A stretch of DNA of 64,000 bases from CBDDGJ01 sp965227805 (GTDB taxonomy: Bacteria > Pseudomonadota > Alphaproteobacteria > RS24): the NCBI GenBank assembly GCA_965227805.1, contig CBDDGJ010000004.1, forward strand, positions 248,001 to 312,000, read 5' to 3'. Below are positions 8,575-17,937 of this stretch, piece by piece (positions within the stretch are counted from its first letter, which is position 1; each line of letters begins with the position of its first letter). The position numbers were made by a program, and so were the translations under genes. Below the pieces are notes generated by a model, which saw nothing but the letters and a program-made list of their open reading frames with translations, had not been told where the DNA came from and ran no database searches.

Positions 8575-9282
8575 ATGGATGGAAACCAAAAAGCATTGCT
8601 GTTATTTTCAGGCGGACAAGATTCGAGTATTTGTCTGGCCTATGCATTAAAGCATTATGAACACATAGAAACCATTGGATTTGATTATGGACAAAGGCAT
8701 AATATAGAGCTTGCCTGTCGTCTGGAGGTTCGGGCGCAGATACAGCAAAAATTTCCTCAATGGGCAAAAAAACTGGGGGCCGACCACATGCTGGATATGC
8801 CCGCTTTGGCGCAAATTGGCGGCACGGCGCTTATTGAGGAACGTGCAATTATAATACAGGAAAATAATCTGCCTTCAACCTTTGTGCCGGGGCGAAACTT
8901 ATTATTTCTAAATTATGCAGCGGCGCTTGCCTATCGGCGAAATATATCGGTTTTGGTCGGTGGCATGTGCGAGACGGATTTTTCCGGCTATCCCGATTGC
9001 CGGCGCGACACGCTTGATAAACTTGGTGCCGCCTTACATGCGGGCATGGCACAAAATTTCACCATAGATACGCCGCTTATGCATATGGATAAAGCGCAAA
9101 GCTGGGCCTTCGCGCATGAATTAGGTGACGATATATTGGTTGAGCTTATCTGTGAGCATAGCCATAGCTGTTATCTTGGGGTGCGCGATATACGTTATAA
9201 ATGGGGCTATGGGTGTAATGCGTGCCCGGCATGTGAGTTGCGTGCCCGCGGATTTGCAACATGGCAGGCAAGCAAGCCATGA
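8575..9282 (+). CDS. queC: 7-cyano-7-deazaguanine (preQ0) synthase
   Basis: A 235-residue ATP-dependent ligase that turns 7-carboxy-7-deazaguanine into preQ0, the last shared step before queuosine. The PP-loop SGGQDS lies near residue 13, and the C-terminal zinc-binding cluster (YGCNACPACELR) is intact. The chosen ATG gives MDGNQKALLLFSGG, with the PP-loop at its usual distance from the N-terminus. It is the first of four consecutive plus-strand genes queC-queE-queD-queF. Its stop overlaps the likely queE start as ATGA. Confidence 0.95.
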   Translation: MDGNQKALLLFSGGQDSSICLAYALKHYEHIETIGFDYGQRHNIELACRLEVRAQIQQKFPQWAKKLGADHMLDMPALAQIGGTALIEERAIIIQENNLPSTFVPGRNLLFLNYAAALAYRRNISVLVGGMCETDFSGYPDCRRDTLDKLGAALHAGMAQNFTIDTPLMHMDKAQSWAFAHELGDDILVELICEHSHSCYLGVRDIRYKWGYGCNACPACELRARGFATWQASKP

Positions 9283-9923
9283 GCTATAGCGTCAAAGAGA
9301 TTTACTATACCCTGCAAGGCGAAGGCGCACAAAGCGGACGTGCTGCGGTATTTTGTCGGTTTTCGGGATGCAATTTATGGTCTGGCCTGGAACGTGATCG
9401 TGCCCAGGCTATCTGCCGGTTTTGCGATACGGATTTTGTTGGAACCGATGGTCAAAATGGCGGCAAATTCAAAACGGCAGAAGCGCTTGCTACGGCGATA
9501 GCCGCACAATGGGTGCATGCGGCATATGATGCGGCTTATGTTGTCTTTACTGGCGGTGAGCCCTGCTTGCAGCTTGATGCGCCGCTGATTGATGCTCTGC
9601 ATGATATAGGGTTTGAAATCGGCATTGAAACCAATGGCACTTTGCCTGTGCCCGCTGATGTTGACTGGATTTGTGTAAGCCCCAAACCGTATGTCACATT
9701 TGTGCAAGAAACAGGCAATGAGCTTAAATTTATTTATCCGCAAGAAGATTTATCACCCGATGATTTTGCTACATTGGATTTTGAACATTTTTATCTACAG
9801 CCTATGGATGTTGCCGATGAAGCAGAACGCCTGCATAATGTGCGTGCTGCGATTGCTTATTGCCTAGAAAATCCGCACTGGACGCTTAGTCTGCAAACGC
9901 ATAAAATTATTGGCATAGATTGA
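9279..9923 (+). CDS. queE: 7-carboxy-7-deazaguanine synthase
   Basis: A radical-SAM enzyme that contracts 6-carboxytetrahydropterin to 7-carboxy-7-deazaguanine. I start it at the ATG at 9279, which overlaps the queC stop (ATGA) and gives 214 residues beginning MSYSVKEIYYTLQGEG; an in-frame ATG at 9261 would add six residues. The cluster motif is CX14CX2C (C in SGCNLW, then CRFC) rather than the standard CX3CX2C. That variant has been described for QueE from Burkholderia multivorans, so the enzyme is probably fully active. FTGGEP is the usual SAM-binding segment. Confidence 0.94.
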   Translation: MSYSVKEIYYTLQGEGAQSGRAAVFCRFSGCNLWSGLERDRAQAICRFCDTDFVGTDGQNGGKFKTAEALATAIAAQWVHAAYDAAYVVFTGGEPCLQLDAPLIDALHDIGFEIGIETNGTLPVPADVDWICVSPKPYVTFVQETGNELKFIYPQEDLSPDDFATLDFEHFYLQPMDVADEAERLHNVRAAIAYCLENPHWTLSLQTHKIIGID

Positions 9924-9974
9924 CCACGCGGATGGAATAAGGCATATAAGCGCATAAATTAAAGGTATATATTT

Positions 9975-10340
9975 ATGATATTAAGCCGTGAGTTTCATTT
10001 TGATGCCGCGCATTTCTTGCCCCATTATCCCGATGGGCACCCCAATCGGCGCTTGCATGGCCATTCTTTTCGGGTGCGTGTAAGCGTGGCGGCAAAGCCT
10101 GCACCGGAGACAGGGCAAATCATTGATTTAGACGAGCTCCATGCGCTTACGCATAAAGCAAGCGCGCAATTAGACCATATGATGCTCAATGAGATTGAGG
10201 GACTATCTGTGCCGACACTTGAAAATATTTGCCTATGGTTATGGAATAGGCTTATCCCCGATCTGCCTCATTTAGCAGAAATTGAAGTTGCGCGTGATAG
10301 TCTGGGGCAATCTTGTCGTTATAATGGAGATAATGGTTAA
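9975..10340 (+). CDS. queD: 6-carboxytetrahydropterin synthase-like protein (QueD)
   Basis: A 121-residue member of the 6-pyruvoyltetrahydropterin synthase family. By position it converts dihydroneopterin triphosphate to 6-carboxytetrahydropterin for queE. The three zinc histidines are present (FDAAHFL and RLHGHSF), as is the downstream LDHMMLN segment and the Glu-bearing C-terminal strand. E. coli QueD has its catalytic Cys three residues before RLHGH in HKCGRLHGH; here the segment reads HPNRRLHGH, so that Cys is replaced by Asn. Either another residue takes over or the reaction differs. An AAAGG ribosome binding site precedes the ATG. Confidence 0.85.
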   Translation: MILSREFHFDAAHFLPHYPDGHPNRRLHGHSFRVRVSVAAKPAPETGQIIDLDELHALTHKASAQLDHMMLNEIEGLSVPTLENICLWLWNRLIPDLPHLAEIEVARDSLGQSCRYNGDNG

Positions 10341-10341
10341 A

Positions 10342-10788
10342 ATGGATGGCGCGCATCAGCTTGGGCAAAAAAGCACCCTTCCCGCTTCCCCTGATGCGGC
10401 GGTGCTGGATCGCGTTGCCAACCCGCATAAGGATGTGGATTATGTCACGCGCTTTAGTGTGCCCGAATTTACCTCGCTGTGTCCGGTCACTGGCCAGCCC
10501 GATTTTGCTCATTTAATGATTGACTATGTGCCCGATGCCTATTTGGTGGAAAGCAAAAGTTTGAAACTTTTTATGGGCAGTTTTCGTAATCATGGTGCGT
10601 TTCATGAAGCGTGCACCGTGTTGATTGGCAAGCGACTGGTTGAAACCCTCGCGCCGCGCTGGCTGCGGATTGGCGGTTATTGGTATGCACGCGGCGGCAT
10701 TCCGATTGATGTGTTCTGGCAAACGGGCGACCCGCCTTCGGGGCTGTTTATTCCCGAACAAAATATCCCCCCCTATCGCGGGCGCTGA
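10342..10788 (+). CDS. queF: NADPH-dependent preQ0 reductase (unimodular QueF)
   Basis: Reduces the nitrile of preQ0 to the amine preQ1. The active-site Cys is in SLCPVTGQPDF and the NADPH-binding motif ESKSLKLF is intact. This is the short, single-domain form as in Bacillus subtilis. The open frame extends upstream to 10282 inside queD, but the ATG at 10342 has GGAGA 11 bases upstream, lies just after the queD stop and gives 148 residues, a normal length. With queC, queE and queD it completes the route from GTP-derived pterin to preQ1. The tRNA-inserting Tgt and the last steps to queuosine are not in the window. Confidence 0.93.
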   Translation: MDGAHQLGQKSTLPASPDAAVLDRVANPHKDVDYVTRFSVPEFTSLCPVTGQPDFAHLMIDYVPDAYLVESKSLKLFMGSFRNHGAFHEACTVLIGKRLVETLAPRWLRIGGYWYARGGIPIDVFWQTGDPPSGLFIPEQNIPPYRGR

Positions 10789-10797
10789 TTAGCCTGC

Positions 10798-11283
10798 TTA
10801 ACAGCCTTTATATTTTTTCCTAATACATTCACGCGCGGGTTTTTTTGCGTCTTCTATTTGGCCGTAAGTCATATTTTTAGCGATTAGATTTCTTAATTTT
10901 CTATGTATATCGTGACCGTTTTCAGCTGCTACACTTGCCCACATATAGGCACGAGTGTAATCTTCTATACCAGCTTGCGGGTGCATATATATCACGCCTA
11001 AATTAAATTGTGCCTTTGCATCTCCTTGTTCAGCGGCACGTTTATACCACTTGAGTGAGGTTTTATAATTTTTTATGACGCCCTGTCCTTTCATATACAT
11101 CCCACCCAGATAAAATTGCGCATCCACATCGCCTTGTTCAGCCAGAGGTTCAAAGATTTGAAAAGCAGTGGCATAATCACCATTCTTATAGGCTGTCATC
11201 GCCTTTAGAAAACCGTCATTACTCCATGCGGGTGGTGCAGCAAGAGCAGCGAAAAGAAAAATGATAAATGGTAAAAAACGCAT
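10798..11283 (-). CDS. Secreted Sel1-repeat protein
   Basis: A 161-residue exported protein with a signal peptide (about 1-21, hydrophobic core FIIFLFAALAA) and at least two Sel1-type TPR-like repeats. These are recognisable as GDVDAQFYLGGMYMKGQGV and GDAKAQFNLGVIYM, each followed by a W/A-rich helix. Sel1 repeats form solenoids for protein-protein contacts, often in envelope or stress signalling. The C-terminus is basic with two Cys. It faces queF convergently with a 9-base gap. No specific function can be given. Confidence 0.75.
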   Translation of the reverse strand: MRFLPFIIFLFAALAAPPAWSNDGFLKAMTAYKNGDYATAFQIFEPLAEQGDVDAQFYLGGMYMKGQGVIKNYKTSLKWYKRAAEQGDAKAQFNLGVIYMHPQAGIEDYTRAYMWASVAAENGHDIHRKLRNLIAKNMTYGQIEDAKKPARECIRKKYKGC

Positions 11284-11337
11284 GCTTAAAGGTTAGGCAT
11301 AAGTTATATTATATGCAAGAAAAATTTTGATAATCAG

Positions 11338-12126
11338 CTAATTAACCGCCAAAATATGGGCGTCAATCCGGTGGGGTATTGTAAAATTTTCGGGGGCTAT
11401 ATTTTGTAACAAACGCTCATGCTCCTGGTCGTATGCCTCGACTTGCTCTGCCGTTAAAGCCGCCCCTACCCCCCGGCACGCGCGCATACGCCCACGCCAA
11501 TCTGCCCGCGTAAAGGCAATCTCTTCATCATAATAAAAATAAGCCTTATAATGAAAATCATGCTCAAGCCCCGGATAAGCTGGTGCTGTGGTGCCGTCAT
11601 AGCTATGTGCTGTCCAATTCGGGTTATGTTTAAGAATAAGCTGCTCGCTGGCATGGGCGATTTTGCTCACCAAAGGTAACCATGAAAAATGTGAAATGAC
11701 CAGCACACCTTTGGGGCGTAAAACATGTTTTATAAGGGAGATAACCTTTTGCGTATCAAAATATAAAAAGGCTTGGTTAACCGTGACGCAATCAAATGAA
11801 TTTTCTGCAAACGTAATGTCTTCCGCAGGGCTTACAAAAAAATCTATGCTCAAACCTTCATCAGTCGCAAGACTTTGTGCCATTTTTACTTGGGTTTCAG
11901 AAATATCCCCTGCTGTAACGATGCAGCCTTGTCGTGCCATTTGGCGGGCGATAATACCCGTGCCGGTTGCAAGATCAAGGATGGATTGCCCATCCAACCC
12001 TATGCCTAATGCTTGTAGTTTGTTAAAAAAACTAGGCGGCGGCGGGGGGCGGTGTCTGGCATAATCTCTTGAGGTTTTGCCCCAATCTATCACCATATCA
12101 GGATCGGTCGCGCTTAGGCCTTGCAT
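11338..12126 (-). CDS. Class I SAM-dependent methyltransferase
   Basis: A 262-residue Rossmann-fold methyltransferase. Motif I, LDLATGTGIIARQMA (about residues 45-60), binds SAM; an acidic residue after the second strand and VTVNQAFLYFD follow in the expected order. The fold resembles UbiE/Methyltransf_11 enzymes acting on small molecules, but nothing defines the substrate. It starts 4 bases after kdsA on the same strand, so it is probably expressed with kdsA and pyrG upstream. Functional link to Kdo synthesis is not implied by the sequence. Confidence 0.8.
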   Translation of the reverse strand: MQGLSATDPDMVIDWGKTSRDYARHRPPPPPSFFNKLQALGIGLDGQSILDLATGTGIIARQMARQGCIVTAGDISETQVKMAQSLATDEGLSIDFFVSPAEDITFAENSFDCVTVNQAFLYFDTQKVISLIKHVLRPKGVLVISHFSWLPLVSKIAHASEQLILKHNPNWTAHSYDGTTAPAYPGLEHDFHYKAYFYYDEEIAFTRADWRGRMRACRGVGAALTAEQVEAYDQEHERLLQNIAPENFTIPHRIDAHILAVN

Positions 12127-12129
12127 GGG

Positions 12130-12984
12130 TTAATCCTTTCTTACCTCGGTATAAAGTGCTTTTAACGTTTTGAGCATGGGTTTCGCGCGGGCAAGCGGCA
12201 GGCAGCTTGGCGCATCACATAGGGCTTCATCGGGCCGTGGATGAAACTCCAAAAACAAACCATCGGCACCCGCTGCAATGGCCGCGCGGGCAAGTATTTC
12301 GATACCATCGCGCCTGCCCCCTGCCGAAGCCCCGTCTGTGCGCGGGTCAGCACCGGGGAGCTGCACAGCGTGGCTGGCATCCATAGTAACCGGCACGCCT
12401 AATTTTTGCATTTCAGGAATACTCAACATATCAACCACAAGATTATTATAGCCAAAACTTGTGCCGCGATCGCATAAGATAAGCGGTAAATCTGGCGCGG
12501 CTTCGCGGACTTTATCGATAATATTTTTACAATCCCACGGGGCAAGAAATTGCGCCTTTTTGGCATGTAACCAGCCACCAGCCGCGTGCGTTGCCTTGGC
12601 AGCGGCAAGCACAAGGTCAGTCTGGCGCACCAAAAAGGCGGGTAGCTGGACAATATCTGCGATCGCCGCAACGGCCTCCGCCTGATAGGGCTCATGAATA
12701 TCAGTGGCAATCGGCACATTTAGCTTGCTTTTTATGCGTTCAAGCATAGCAAGACCTGTTTCAAGCCCGGGGCCACGAAAGCTCTTAATGCTTGAACGAT
12801 TGGCCTTATCAAAACTGGCCTTAAAGACATAGGTAATGCCCAATTCCTCAGCGATGGCTTTTAGCTCGGTTGCGATTTCAAGTGCTAACCCTTCATCCTC
12901 GAGCACATTCATGCCCATAATGCAAAAAAGCGGCGCGTTATCCCCTATGCGAATATTCCATTTTTCAAAATGATATGATGTCAT
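12130..12984 (-). CDS. kdsA: 3-deoxy-8-phosphooctulonate (Kdo-8-P) synthase
   Basis: A 284-residue TIM-barrel aldolase that condenses phosphoenolpyruvate and arabinose-5-phosphate into Kdo-8-phosphate for the lipopolysaccharide inner core. Characteristic segments include FKASFDKANRSS, FRGPGLETGLAML, VPIATDIHEPYQ, LCDRGTSFGYNNLVVDM and TMDASHAVQLPG. The presence of kdsA implies a Kdo-containing outer membrane lipid. It lies 11 bases after pyrG on the same strand, a frequent pyrG-kdsA-eno type neighbourhood in proteobacteria. Confidence 0.96.
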   Translation of the reverse strand: MTSYHFEKWNIRIGDNAPLFCIMGMNVLEDEGLALEIATELKAIAEELGITYVFKASFDKANRSSIKSFRGPGLETGLAMLERIKSKLNVPIATDIHEPYQAEAVAAIADIVQLPAFLVRQTDLVLAAAKATHAAGGWLHAKKAQFLAPWDCKNIIDKVREAAPDLPLILCDRGTSFGYNNLVVDMLSIPEMQKLGVPVTMDASHAVQLPGADPRTDGASAGGRRDGIEILARAAIAAGADGLFLEFHPRPDEALCDAPSCLPLARAKPMLKTLKALYTEVRKD

Positions 12985-12995
12985 TCATATTTCCT

Positions 12996-14624
12996 TTATA
13001 CGAGTCGATTTTGTTTCACGGCTGCTTCAATAAACGAGGTGAATAAAGGGTGTGGTGCAAAGGGGCGCGATTTTAATTCAGGATGAAACTGCACACCGAT
13101 AAACCAGGGGTGGGATGGTATTTCCACAATTTCGGGCAAAAGCCCATCAGGCGATATGCCGGAGAATAATAAGCCAGCACCTTCCAAATGGTTTCGATAA
13201 GCAATATTTACTTCATATCTATGGCGATGTCTTTCAGAGATAACCTGTTCCTCATAAATGCGATTTGCCAAACTCCCCGCGCTCAAAAAAGCCTCATAAG
13301 CACCCAAGCGCATTGTGCCCCCTAAATTATCATGTTGTTTGCGCTGTTCAAGCTGATCACCATTCATCCATTCGGTCATAATCCCGACCAAAGGTGTGCC
13401 ATGTTGTCCAAATTCTGTGGAGTTGGCATCCGTCAGCCCTGCCATATTGCGGGCAACCTCTAAAACAGCCATTTGCATGCCGAAACAAATGCCGAAAAAT
13501 GGCACATTATGGGTGCGGGCAAAACGGGCGGCAGCAATTTTTCCTTCTGCGCCACGTGAGCCGAAACCACCTGGAATCAAAATGCCATTTACATGCTCAA
13601 GATAAGCAATGGCGTCTTCGCGTTCAAATATTTCTGCATCAATCCAGTCAAAGTTAACACTGATATTATTAGCAATTCCCCCATGTGTTAATGCTTCACT
13701 TAAAGATTTATATGCATCTTTCAATTCAACATATTTGCCGACAATGGCGATCGTCACCTCACCTTCCGGATGGCTAATGCTGTGCATAACCTCATCCCAT
13801 AATTTCATATCAGCAACCGGAATATGGGTTATGCCAAAGGCAGCAAGTATTTCGGTATCTAGCTTTTCATTTTGATAGGCTTGCGGCACGCTATAAATCG
13901 ATTCAACGTCATGGGCTTCAATAACGGCACTCTCGCGCACATTGCAAAAAAGCGCGATTTTACGCTTTTCAGAAGCAGGTATAGGCCGTTCACACCGGCA
14001 AATTAAAATATCTGGCTGAATACCAATAGAGCGTAATTCTTTTACCGAATGTTGGGTTGGTTTGGTTTTCATCTCACCTGCGGCATGAATATAAGGAAGC
14101 AAGGTAAGATGCACATAAACCACTTTTCCGCGTGGTAGTTCATTACCAAGCTGACGTATGGCTTCAAAAAAAGGCAATCCCTCAATATCACCCACCGTGC
14201 CGCCGATTTCACACAGAACAAAATCGACATCATTATTTCCCGTCGTGATAAAGGATTTTATTTCCTCCGTAACATGTGGAATAACTTGCACAGTGCTACC
14301 GAGATAATCTCCCCGCCGTTCTTTTTCGATAATTGTCTGATATATTTTTCCAGTTGTGATATTATCATTACGGCTGGAGGGAACGCCAGTAAAACGCTCA
14401 TAATGCCCTAAATCCAAATCTGTTTCAGCGCCGTCATCGGTTACATAAACTTCACCATGCTGATACGGGCTCATTGTGCCGGGGTCTACATTCAAATATG
14501 GATCAAGTTTGCGTAAGCGGACACTATAGCCGCGTGCCTGTAAAAGTGCCCCTAAGGCTGCAGCTGTTAGCCCTTTTCCGAGAGAGGATACCACACCACC
14601 TGTAATGAAAATATATCGTGTCAT
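12996..14624 (-). CDS. pyrG: CTP synthase
   Basis: A glutamine-dependent enzyme converting UTP to CTP. I start it at the ATG at 14624 (MTRYIFITGGVVSSLGKG, 542 residues, the family's normal length) rather than the in-frame ATG at 14666, which adds 14 atypical residues. The synthetase domain (about 1-270) has the P-loop GGVVSSLGKG and LDPYLNVDPGTMSPYQHGEV. The C-terminal glutaminase domain has the nucleophile Cys in FGICFGMQ and the catalytic HPE in GVQFHPEL. It heads a minus-strand group with kdsA and the methyltransferase. Confidence 0.97.
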   Translation of the reverse strand: MTRYIFITGGVVSSLGKGLTAAALGALLQARGYSVRLRKLDPYLNVDPGTMSPYQHGEVYVTDDGAETDLDLGHYERFTGVPSSRNDNITTGKIYQTIIEKERRGDYLGSTVQVIPHVTEEIKSFITTGNNDVDFVLCEIGGTVGDIEGLPFFEAIRQLGNELPRGKVVYVHLTLLPYIHAAGEMKTKPTQHSVKELRSIGIQPDILICRCERPIPASEKRKIALFCNVRESAVIEAHDVESIYSVPQAYQNEKLDTEILAAFGITHIPVADMKLWDEVMHSISHPEGEVTIAIVGKYVELKDAYKSLSEALTHGGIANNISVNFDWIDAEIFEREDAIAYLEHVNGILIPGGFGSRGAEGKIAAARFARTHNVPFFGICFGMQMAVLEVARNMAGLTDANSTEFGQHGTPLVGIMTEWMNGDQLEQRKQHDNLGGTMRLGAYEAFLSAGSLANRIYEEQVISERHRHRYEVNIAYRNHLEGAGLLFSGISPDGLLPEIVEIPSHPWFIGVQFHPELKSRPFAPHPLFTSFIEAAVKQNRLV

Positions 14625-14759
14625 GGATATATTTTCTATCTTAGAAAACTGATTCGAGCGAGTCAAAATAAAACAATAATGATTCTTTTTATAATTTTGC
14701 CGTATATAAACTCACATTTTCACACATATATCCTAAAATAATTATGTGCTTTGATTCTT

Positions 14760-15089
14760 TTATTCCGGTTTGGGTAAATCTGATTCAGACTCAGGAATGA
14801 GTGGCCCAGGTGCCTGAATATTGCTGCTATCGTCTGTCTCAATAACCTCATCCAATACGGAATAATTACTTTCTAGGGTTGCGATAACTGTAAGGCCAAT
14901 GCTGGTTAGAAAGAAAAGTGTTGCTAAGATGATCGTCGTGCGTGTAAGCGCATTTCCCAAAGCGCGTCTTGACATGAAATTACCTCCGCCGCCAATGCCC
15001 AATGCGCCCCCTTCCGAACGCTGCAATAGCACAAGAATAATCATTGTGATGACAATGACGATATGAATAACCAGTAAAACGAGCTCCAT
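14760..15089 (-). CDS. secG: Preprotein translocase subunit SecG
   Basis: A 109-residue inner-membrane protein of the SecYEG channel. Two transmembrane segments (about 1-20 and 55-75) flank the conserved loop LLQRSEGGALGIGGGGNFMSRR. The C-terminal tail, after residue 80, is acidic and Pro/Ser-rich and variable in the family. It sits between tpiA and pyrG on the minus strand, the usual tpiA-secG order in alphaproteobacteria. A GGAG-like site precedes the ATG. Confidence 0.93.
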   Translation of the reverse strand: MELVLLVIHIVIVITMIILVLLQRSEGGALGIGGGGNFMSRRALGNALTRTTIILATLFFLTSIGLTVIATLESNYSVLDEVIETDDSSNIQAPGPLIPESESDLPKPE

Positions 15090-15145
15090 GCGTATCTGTC
15101 TCCTTAAATATGAGGCAGGTTTTTAGCGCATTTTAACCTAATTGC

Positions 15146-15904
15146 CTAGTCTTTACTTTCACATGCGCTGATAATTCCATATAAATCTTGTGCTTTTAGG
15201 CTTGCCCCCCCCACTAGCGCGCCTGTAACATGTGGAATATTCAGAATTTCAGCTGCATTATTTGGTTTTACCGAGCCACCATAAAGACTATGTATATTTG
15301 CGCCGGCATCACCAAAAAACTCAATCAGCTTCTCGCGGATTGCGGCGTGCACAGTGGCAATTTGCGTGCGTGATGGTGTCAACCCCGTGCCGATTGCCCA
15401 TACTGGTTCATAGGCGATAATAATATTATCAGCGGTGCAGCTTTCCCCCAGTGATCCGGCAAGTTGGGCGGCGGTTATGTCTAAGGTTATCCCCTCTTCT
15501 CTTTGGGCTAAGGTTTCGCCAATACAAATAATTGTCTTTAATCCTGCTTTATGCGCCGCACTGGCCTTAGCGGCAATGTCTGCATTACGTTCACCATGAT
15601 CAGTGCGCCGTTCCGAATGACCAATAATTACATATTGCGCGCCGGCATCAGCAAGCATAGAGGCGCTAATATCACCCGTATGTGCACCTGTATCAGCACT
15701 ATGGCAATCTTGCCCACCAAAGGCCATCGCGCTTTTGGAAAAACGGGCGGCCATTTCGTTTAACAGTGTTGCTGGTGGACAAATCACAATATCGCATAAG
15801 GGCGGTGTCGCGGTAATTTTTTCCTGCAGTGTATCTATTTCCGCTAATGCGGCGCGCAAGCCATTCATTTTCCAATTACCGGCAATAAGCGGAGGTAAAC
15901 GCAT
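15146..15904 (-). CDS. tpiA: Triose-phosphate isomerase
   Basis: A 252-residue TIM-barrel enzyme interconverting dihydroxyacetone phosphate and glyceraldehyde-3-phosphate. The N-terminal GNWKMNG carries the substrate-binding Asn and Lys; the catalytic His is in VIIGHSERR; the catalytic Glu is in IAYEPVWAIGTG; and the phosphate loop is LYGGSVKPNN. All are intact. It is upstream of secG and divergent from the ppiD-trp operon. Confidence 0.97.
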   Translation of the reverse strand: MRLPPLIAGNWKMNGLRAALAEIDTLQEKITATPPLCDIVICPPATLLNEMAARFSKSAMAFGGQDCHSADTGAHTGDISASMLADAGAQYVIIGHSERRTDHGERNADIAAKASAAHKAGLKTIICIGETLAQREEGITLDITAAQLAGSLGESCTADNIIIAYEPVWAIGTGLTPSRTQIATVHAAIREKLIEFFGDAGANIHSLYGGSVKPNNAAEILNIPHVTGALVGGASLKAQDLYGIISACESKD

Positions 15905-16044
15905 AAATCTTATAAATCCTTATTATTATGTGCATTAAATAGTTATCTATTTTTAATACAGGATAAAAAGCCTTATGTCACCTGCTTGCGCAATTATTAT
16001 AAGACGCGTATTATGCAAATATATTGGCTAAAGGGAATATAATT

Positions 16045-17937
16045 ATGCTTGATAAATTTAGACAGTCTGCGCGCGGCATTACAGGGATTGCCCTCATCGC
16101 CATTTTAGTGCTTGCTTTTATCATGTGGGGCATTGCTGACAGCTTTACCGGGTTTAGCAACACACAAATTGCACGTGTCGGAGACATTATCATTGAGCGT
16201 GACGAGTTTCAAATTCGCTATCGTCAGCATGTTGAGTTTCTGCAAAACCAGTTTAACCAACCGCTTACAGCAGAAAGGTTGCGCGCGTTACAAGCACAAA
16301 ACAATGTGTTGCAATCCCGCATGAATATGGCAGCCTTAAGCCATGCGGCGCATGATATGGGGTTAGCCTATGCGGATAACCATATTGCGCAATCCATTAT
16401 TGATGATCCTAATTTTCATGATGCTTTTGGAAAATTTGATGAACCCAAATTTCGTGATATTTTACGGCGCAATGGTTTGAGCGAGGAAATGTTCGTAAAA
16501 GACCAAAGAGAATTTAGCTTGCGTAGGCAATTCCTCGAAGCCACGATTGAATCGGCCAGCGCGCCTGCACCATTATTACAAAGATTATATGAACATTATC
16601 TGGAAACACGCAGTGCACATTATATTATTATTTCGCTCGATTCCGTCGGGGAGACGGGAACAGCCTCCGAAGAAGAATTGCGCCAATTCTATGAGCGGAC
16701 GCGTTTACGCTTTGCTGATCCGGAACGGCGCTCAGCCACATTATTATCTATTTCGCATGATCGCTTTGCTGAGTTAGTCGACATAGATGAGGCAGATATA
16801 AAAGCCGAATATGACTATAATCTTGCCTATTATACAAATCCGGAAAAACGTGCCGTTGACCAACTTATTCTATCTACCGATGAAGATATACAAAAAGCGC
16901 AAGATATGCGTGCACAAGCGTATAGCTTCGTTGAAATCGTAACGGCACTTGGTCAAACGCTTGATGATACTGATTTGGGTGTGCTTACACAAAACGAATT
17001 TATCTCCACAGAATTAGCCGATATTGCGTTTTCATTGGCTGAAGGCGAAATGAGTGAACCCACCGAAAGCCCGATCGGCATGGTGATTGTGCGTGTGCGT
17101 AAGGTAGAACCGTCTGTTGTGACACCCTATGCGGAAGTTTATGAGGATATTCGGAATAATTTGGTTTATGAACGTGCAAGCGATGATTTAATCAGATTTT
17201 CGGAAATCATTATTGATGATCTTGCAGGGGGGGCAGATTTAGAGGATGTCGCGCAAAAATTCGACCTCAAGCTAGATAAAATATCTGCCATAAATATAAA
17301 TGGCGAAGATAAAAATGGTGAGCTTAACCCCCTTATACAAAAACTGCCCAAATTGGCAGATAATTTGTTTGATGCCGAAACCAATATAACGCTTCCTTTG
17401 GAAGAAACAGAAAATGGTATTTTATATTGGGCACGACTTGATGAAATCATACCCCAAGCTGCCCGTCCTTTCGAAGATATTCGTGAGCTTGTCGCGCAGC
17501 ACTGGGAACGCGAAGAACAAAAGAAAATGTTGGAAAGCCTTGCCACGCATTTAGCGGATGTCGGAAACAAATCGGGACATTTCGATGGGATTAGAAATAC
17601 GCTCACTCGTGACGTGCTCACAACAAAGCCAATGATACGCCAGACGACGAATGAGACATTCTCGCAAGCTGCTTTGAATAAGTTATTTGCCGCACGTAAG
17701 GGAGAGTTTGTCTGGGCACCGGTCGGCTTTGGTGATAGTCTTATTTTGATGCAGGTTGCTGATATTATAGCGCCTGCACAAGATGATGCCTATGCATTAA
17801 ACTTACTTCGCGATGGTGAAACGCGCAAATTGCGTAGTGATATGGCCAGCCTGCTGGTGAACGGCCTACTGCAAGATTATGGCGCAGAGATTTATGAGGA
17901 TAATCTGGCCTTTGCCTTGCGCATGATGGGGCTATGA
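16045..17937 (+). CDS. ppiD: SurA/PpiD-type peptidyl-prolyl isomerase chaperone
   Basis: A membrane-anchored periplasmic folding factor of 630 residues. I start it at the ATG at 16045, preceded by AAGGGAA; an upstream in-frame ATG at 16024 lacks this. A single transmembrane segment follows (ITGIALIAILVLAFIMWGIA), then a SurA_N-like helical region and a parvulin-like domain in the middle (about residues 230-370), then a long helical C-terminus. PpiD helps outer membrane proteins leave the Sec channel. The parvulin domain looks diverged, so isomerase activity is uncertain. Its stop overlaps the trpE start (ATGATG), a gene order shared by many alphaproteobacteria. Confidence 0.85.
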   Translation: MLDKFRQSARGITGIALIAILVLAFIMWGIADSFTGFSNTQIARVGDIIIERDEFQIRYRQHVEFLQNQFNQPLTAERLRALQAQNNVLQSRMNMAALSHAAHDMGLAYADNHIAQSIIDDPNFHDAFGKFDEPKFRDILRRNGLSEEMFVKDQREFSLRRQFLEATIESASAPAPLLQRLYEHYLETRSAHYIIISLDSVGETGTASEEELRQFYERTRLRFADPERRSATLLSISHDRFAELVDIDEADIKAEYDYNLAYYTNPEKRAVDQLILSTDEDIQKAQDMRAQAYSFVEIVTALGQTLDDTDLGVLTQNEFISTELADIAFSLAEGEMSEPTESPIGMVIVRVRKVEPSVVTPYAEVYEDIRNNLVYERASDDLIRFSEIIIDDLAGGADLEDVAQKFDLKLDKISAININGEDKNGELNPLIQKLPKLADNLFDAETNITLPLEETENGILYWARLDEIIPQAARPFEDIRELVAQHWEREEQKKMLESLATHLADVGNKSGHFDGIRNTLTRDVLTTKPMIRQTTNETFSQAALNKLFAARKGEFVWAPVGFGDSLILMQVADIIAPAQDDAYALNLLRDGETRKLRSDMASLLVNGLLQDYGAEIYEDNLAFALRMMGL

